From: JAHJRJ01 sp037443685
Lineage (GTDB): Bacteria > Bacteroidota > Ignavibacteria > UBA10030 > BY39
Reading direction: 5' to 3'
Length of the DNA stretch: 16,416 nt
Assembly: GCA_037443685.1 (NCBI GenBank)
Contig: JBBINX010000051.1
Span: forward strand, 1 to 16,416
The position numbers and the translations under genes are program-made. Positions within the stretch are counted from its first letter, which is position 1; each line of letters begins with the position of its first letter. Positions 16,310 to 16,416 of this stretch are shown here, piece by piece. The notes beneath the pieces were generated by a model. That model saw nothing but the letters and a program-made list of their open reading frames with translations. It ran no database searches and was not told where the DNA came from.

Positions 16310-16377
16310 GTGTAAAATTTTATCAACTATCGATAACAACGTTTCCTTTTATTTATTATTAATTTCACTAAAAAGTT

Positions 16378-16410
16378 AAAAAAAAGGATTATAAATAGCA
16401 AATTTATAAT
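16378..16410 (-). terminator. Possible intrinsic terminator of a gene beyond the right edge
   Basis: On the - strand a perfect 9-bp inverted repeat (16410-16402 with 16396-16388, loop 16401-16397) is followed by CC and a run of eight T's (16385-16378). The arrangement is that of a rho-independent terminator, but the stem contains only A-T pairs and would be weak. It would separate sprA from an upstream leftward gene outside the window. A TATAAT lies within the stem, so part of a promoter is an alternative. Confidence 0.35.
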
Positions 16411-16416
16411 GGATAT

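Noticed and set aside
16388..16393. TATAAT on the - strand as a -10 box for sprA
   Set aside because: It lies in one arm of a perfect 9-bp inverted repeat followed by a T-tract, no -35 is visible at the right distance before the window ends, and it would give a leader of about 130 nt.

Overview
The window looks like core chromosome of a low-GC member of the Bacteroidota/Chlorobiota/Ignavibacteriota assemblage. The clade call rests on a full-length SprA (Sov), the giant outer-membrane translocon of the type IX secretion system (T9SS), next to a PorX-type response regulator; both are largely confined to that assemblage. Several genes also have good Shine-Dalgarno sequences (AAGGAGG, AAGGAG, AGGAG), and one promoter is a perfect TTGACA-17 bp-TATAAT. 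Typical Bacteroidia and Flavobacteriia use neither in this form, so an Ignavibacteria-like or Chlorobi-like lineage is favoured. That last step is inference.

Layout: the left edge carries the 3' end of mfd on the + strand, convergent with everything else. A 475-bp non-coding gap holding a cluster of inverted repeats follows. From 838 to 16252 every gene is on the - strand. In the direction of transcription (right to left) they are sprA, porX, tsaE, tsaB, then a 123-bp gap, accD, panC, a stand-alone GlmU-like uridylyltransferase, then a strong promoter, a small secreted beta-rich protein of unknown function, a membrane-anchored LytR_C-domain protein, rsfS and argS.

Genes work in small functional groups. 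SprA and PorX supply the T9SS export channel and its control. TsaE and TsaB, with overlapping stop and start, belong to tRNA t6A37 synthesis. AccD (malonyl-CoA), PanC (pantothenate, hence CoA and acyl carrier protein) and the GlmU-like enzyme (UDP-GlcNAc) feed lipid and envelope synthesis. The last group, starting from its own promoter whose -35 overlaps the glmU stop codon, ends with a ribosome silencing factor and arginyl-tRNA synthetase.

The most unusual features are translational and regulatory. The LytR_C gene has a good Shine-Dalgarno sequence but no ATG, GTG or TTG at the expected place, only ATA. The next two genes both start with TTG, and the rsfS ribosome-binding site is embedded in the preceding stop codon. 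I found no tRNA, rRNA, CRISPR array, insertion sequence or phage gene, and no convincing new multi-gene system; the region reads as conserved core genome.
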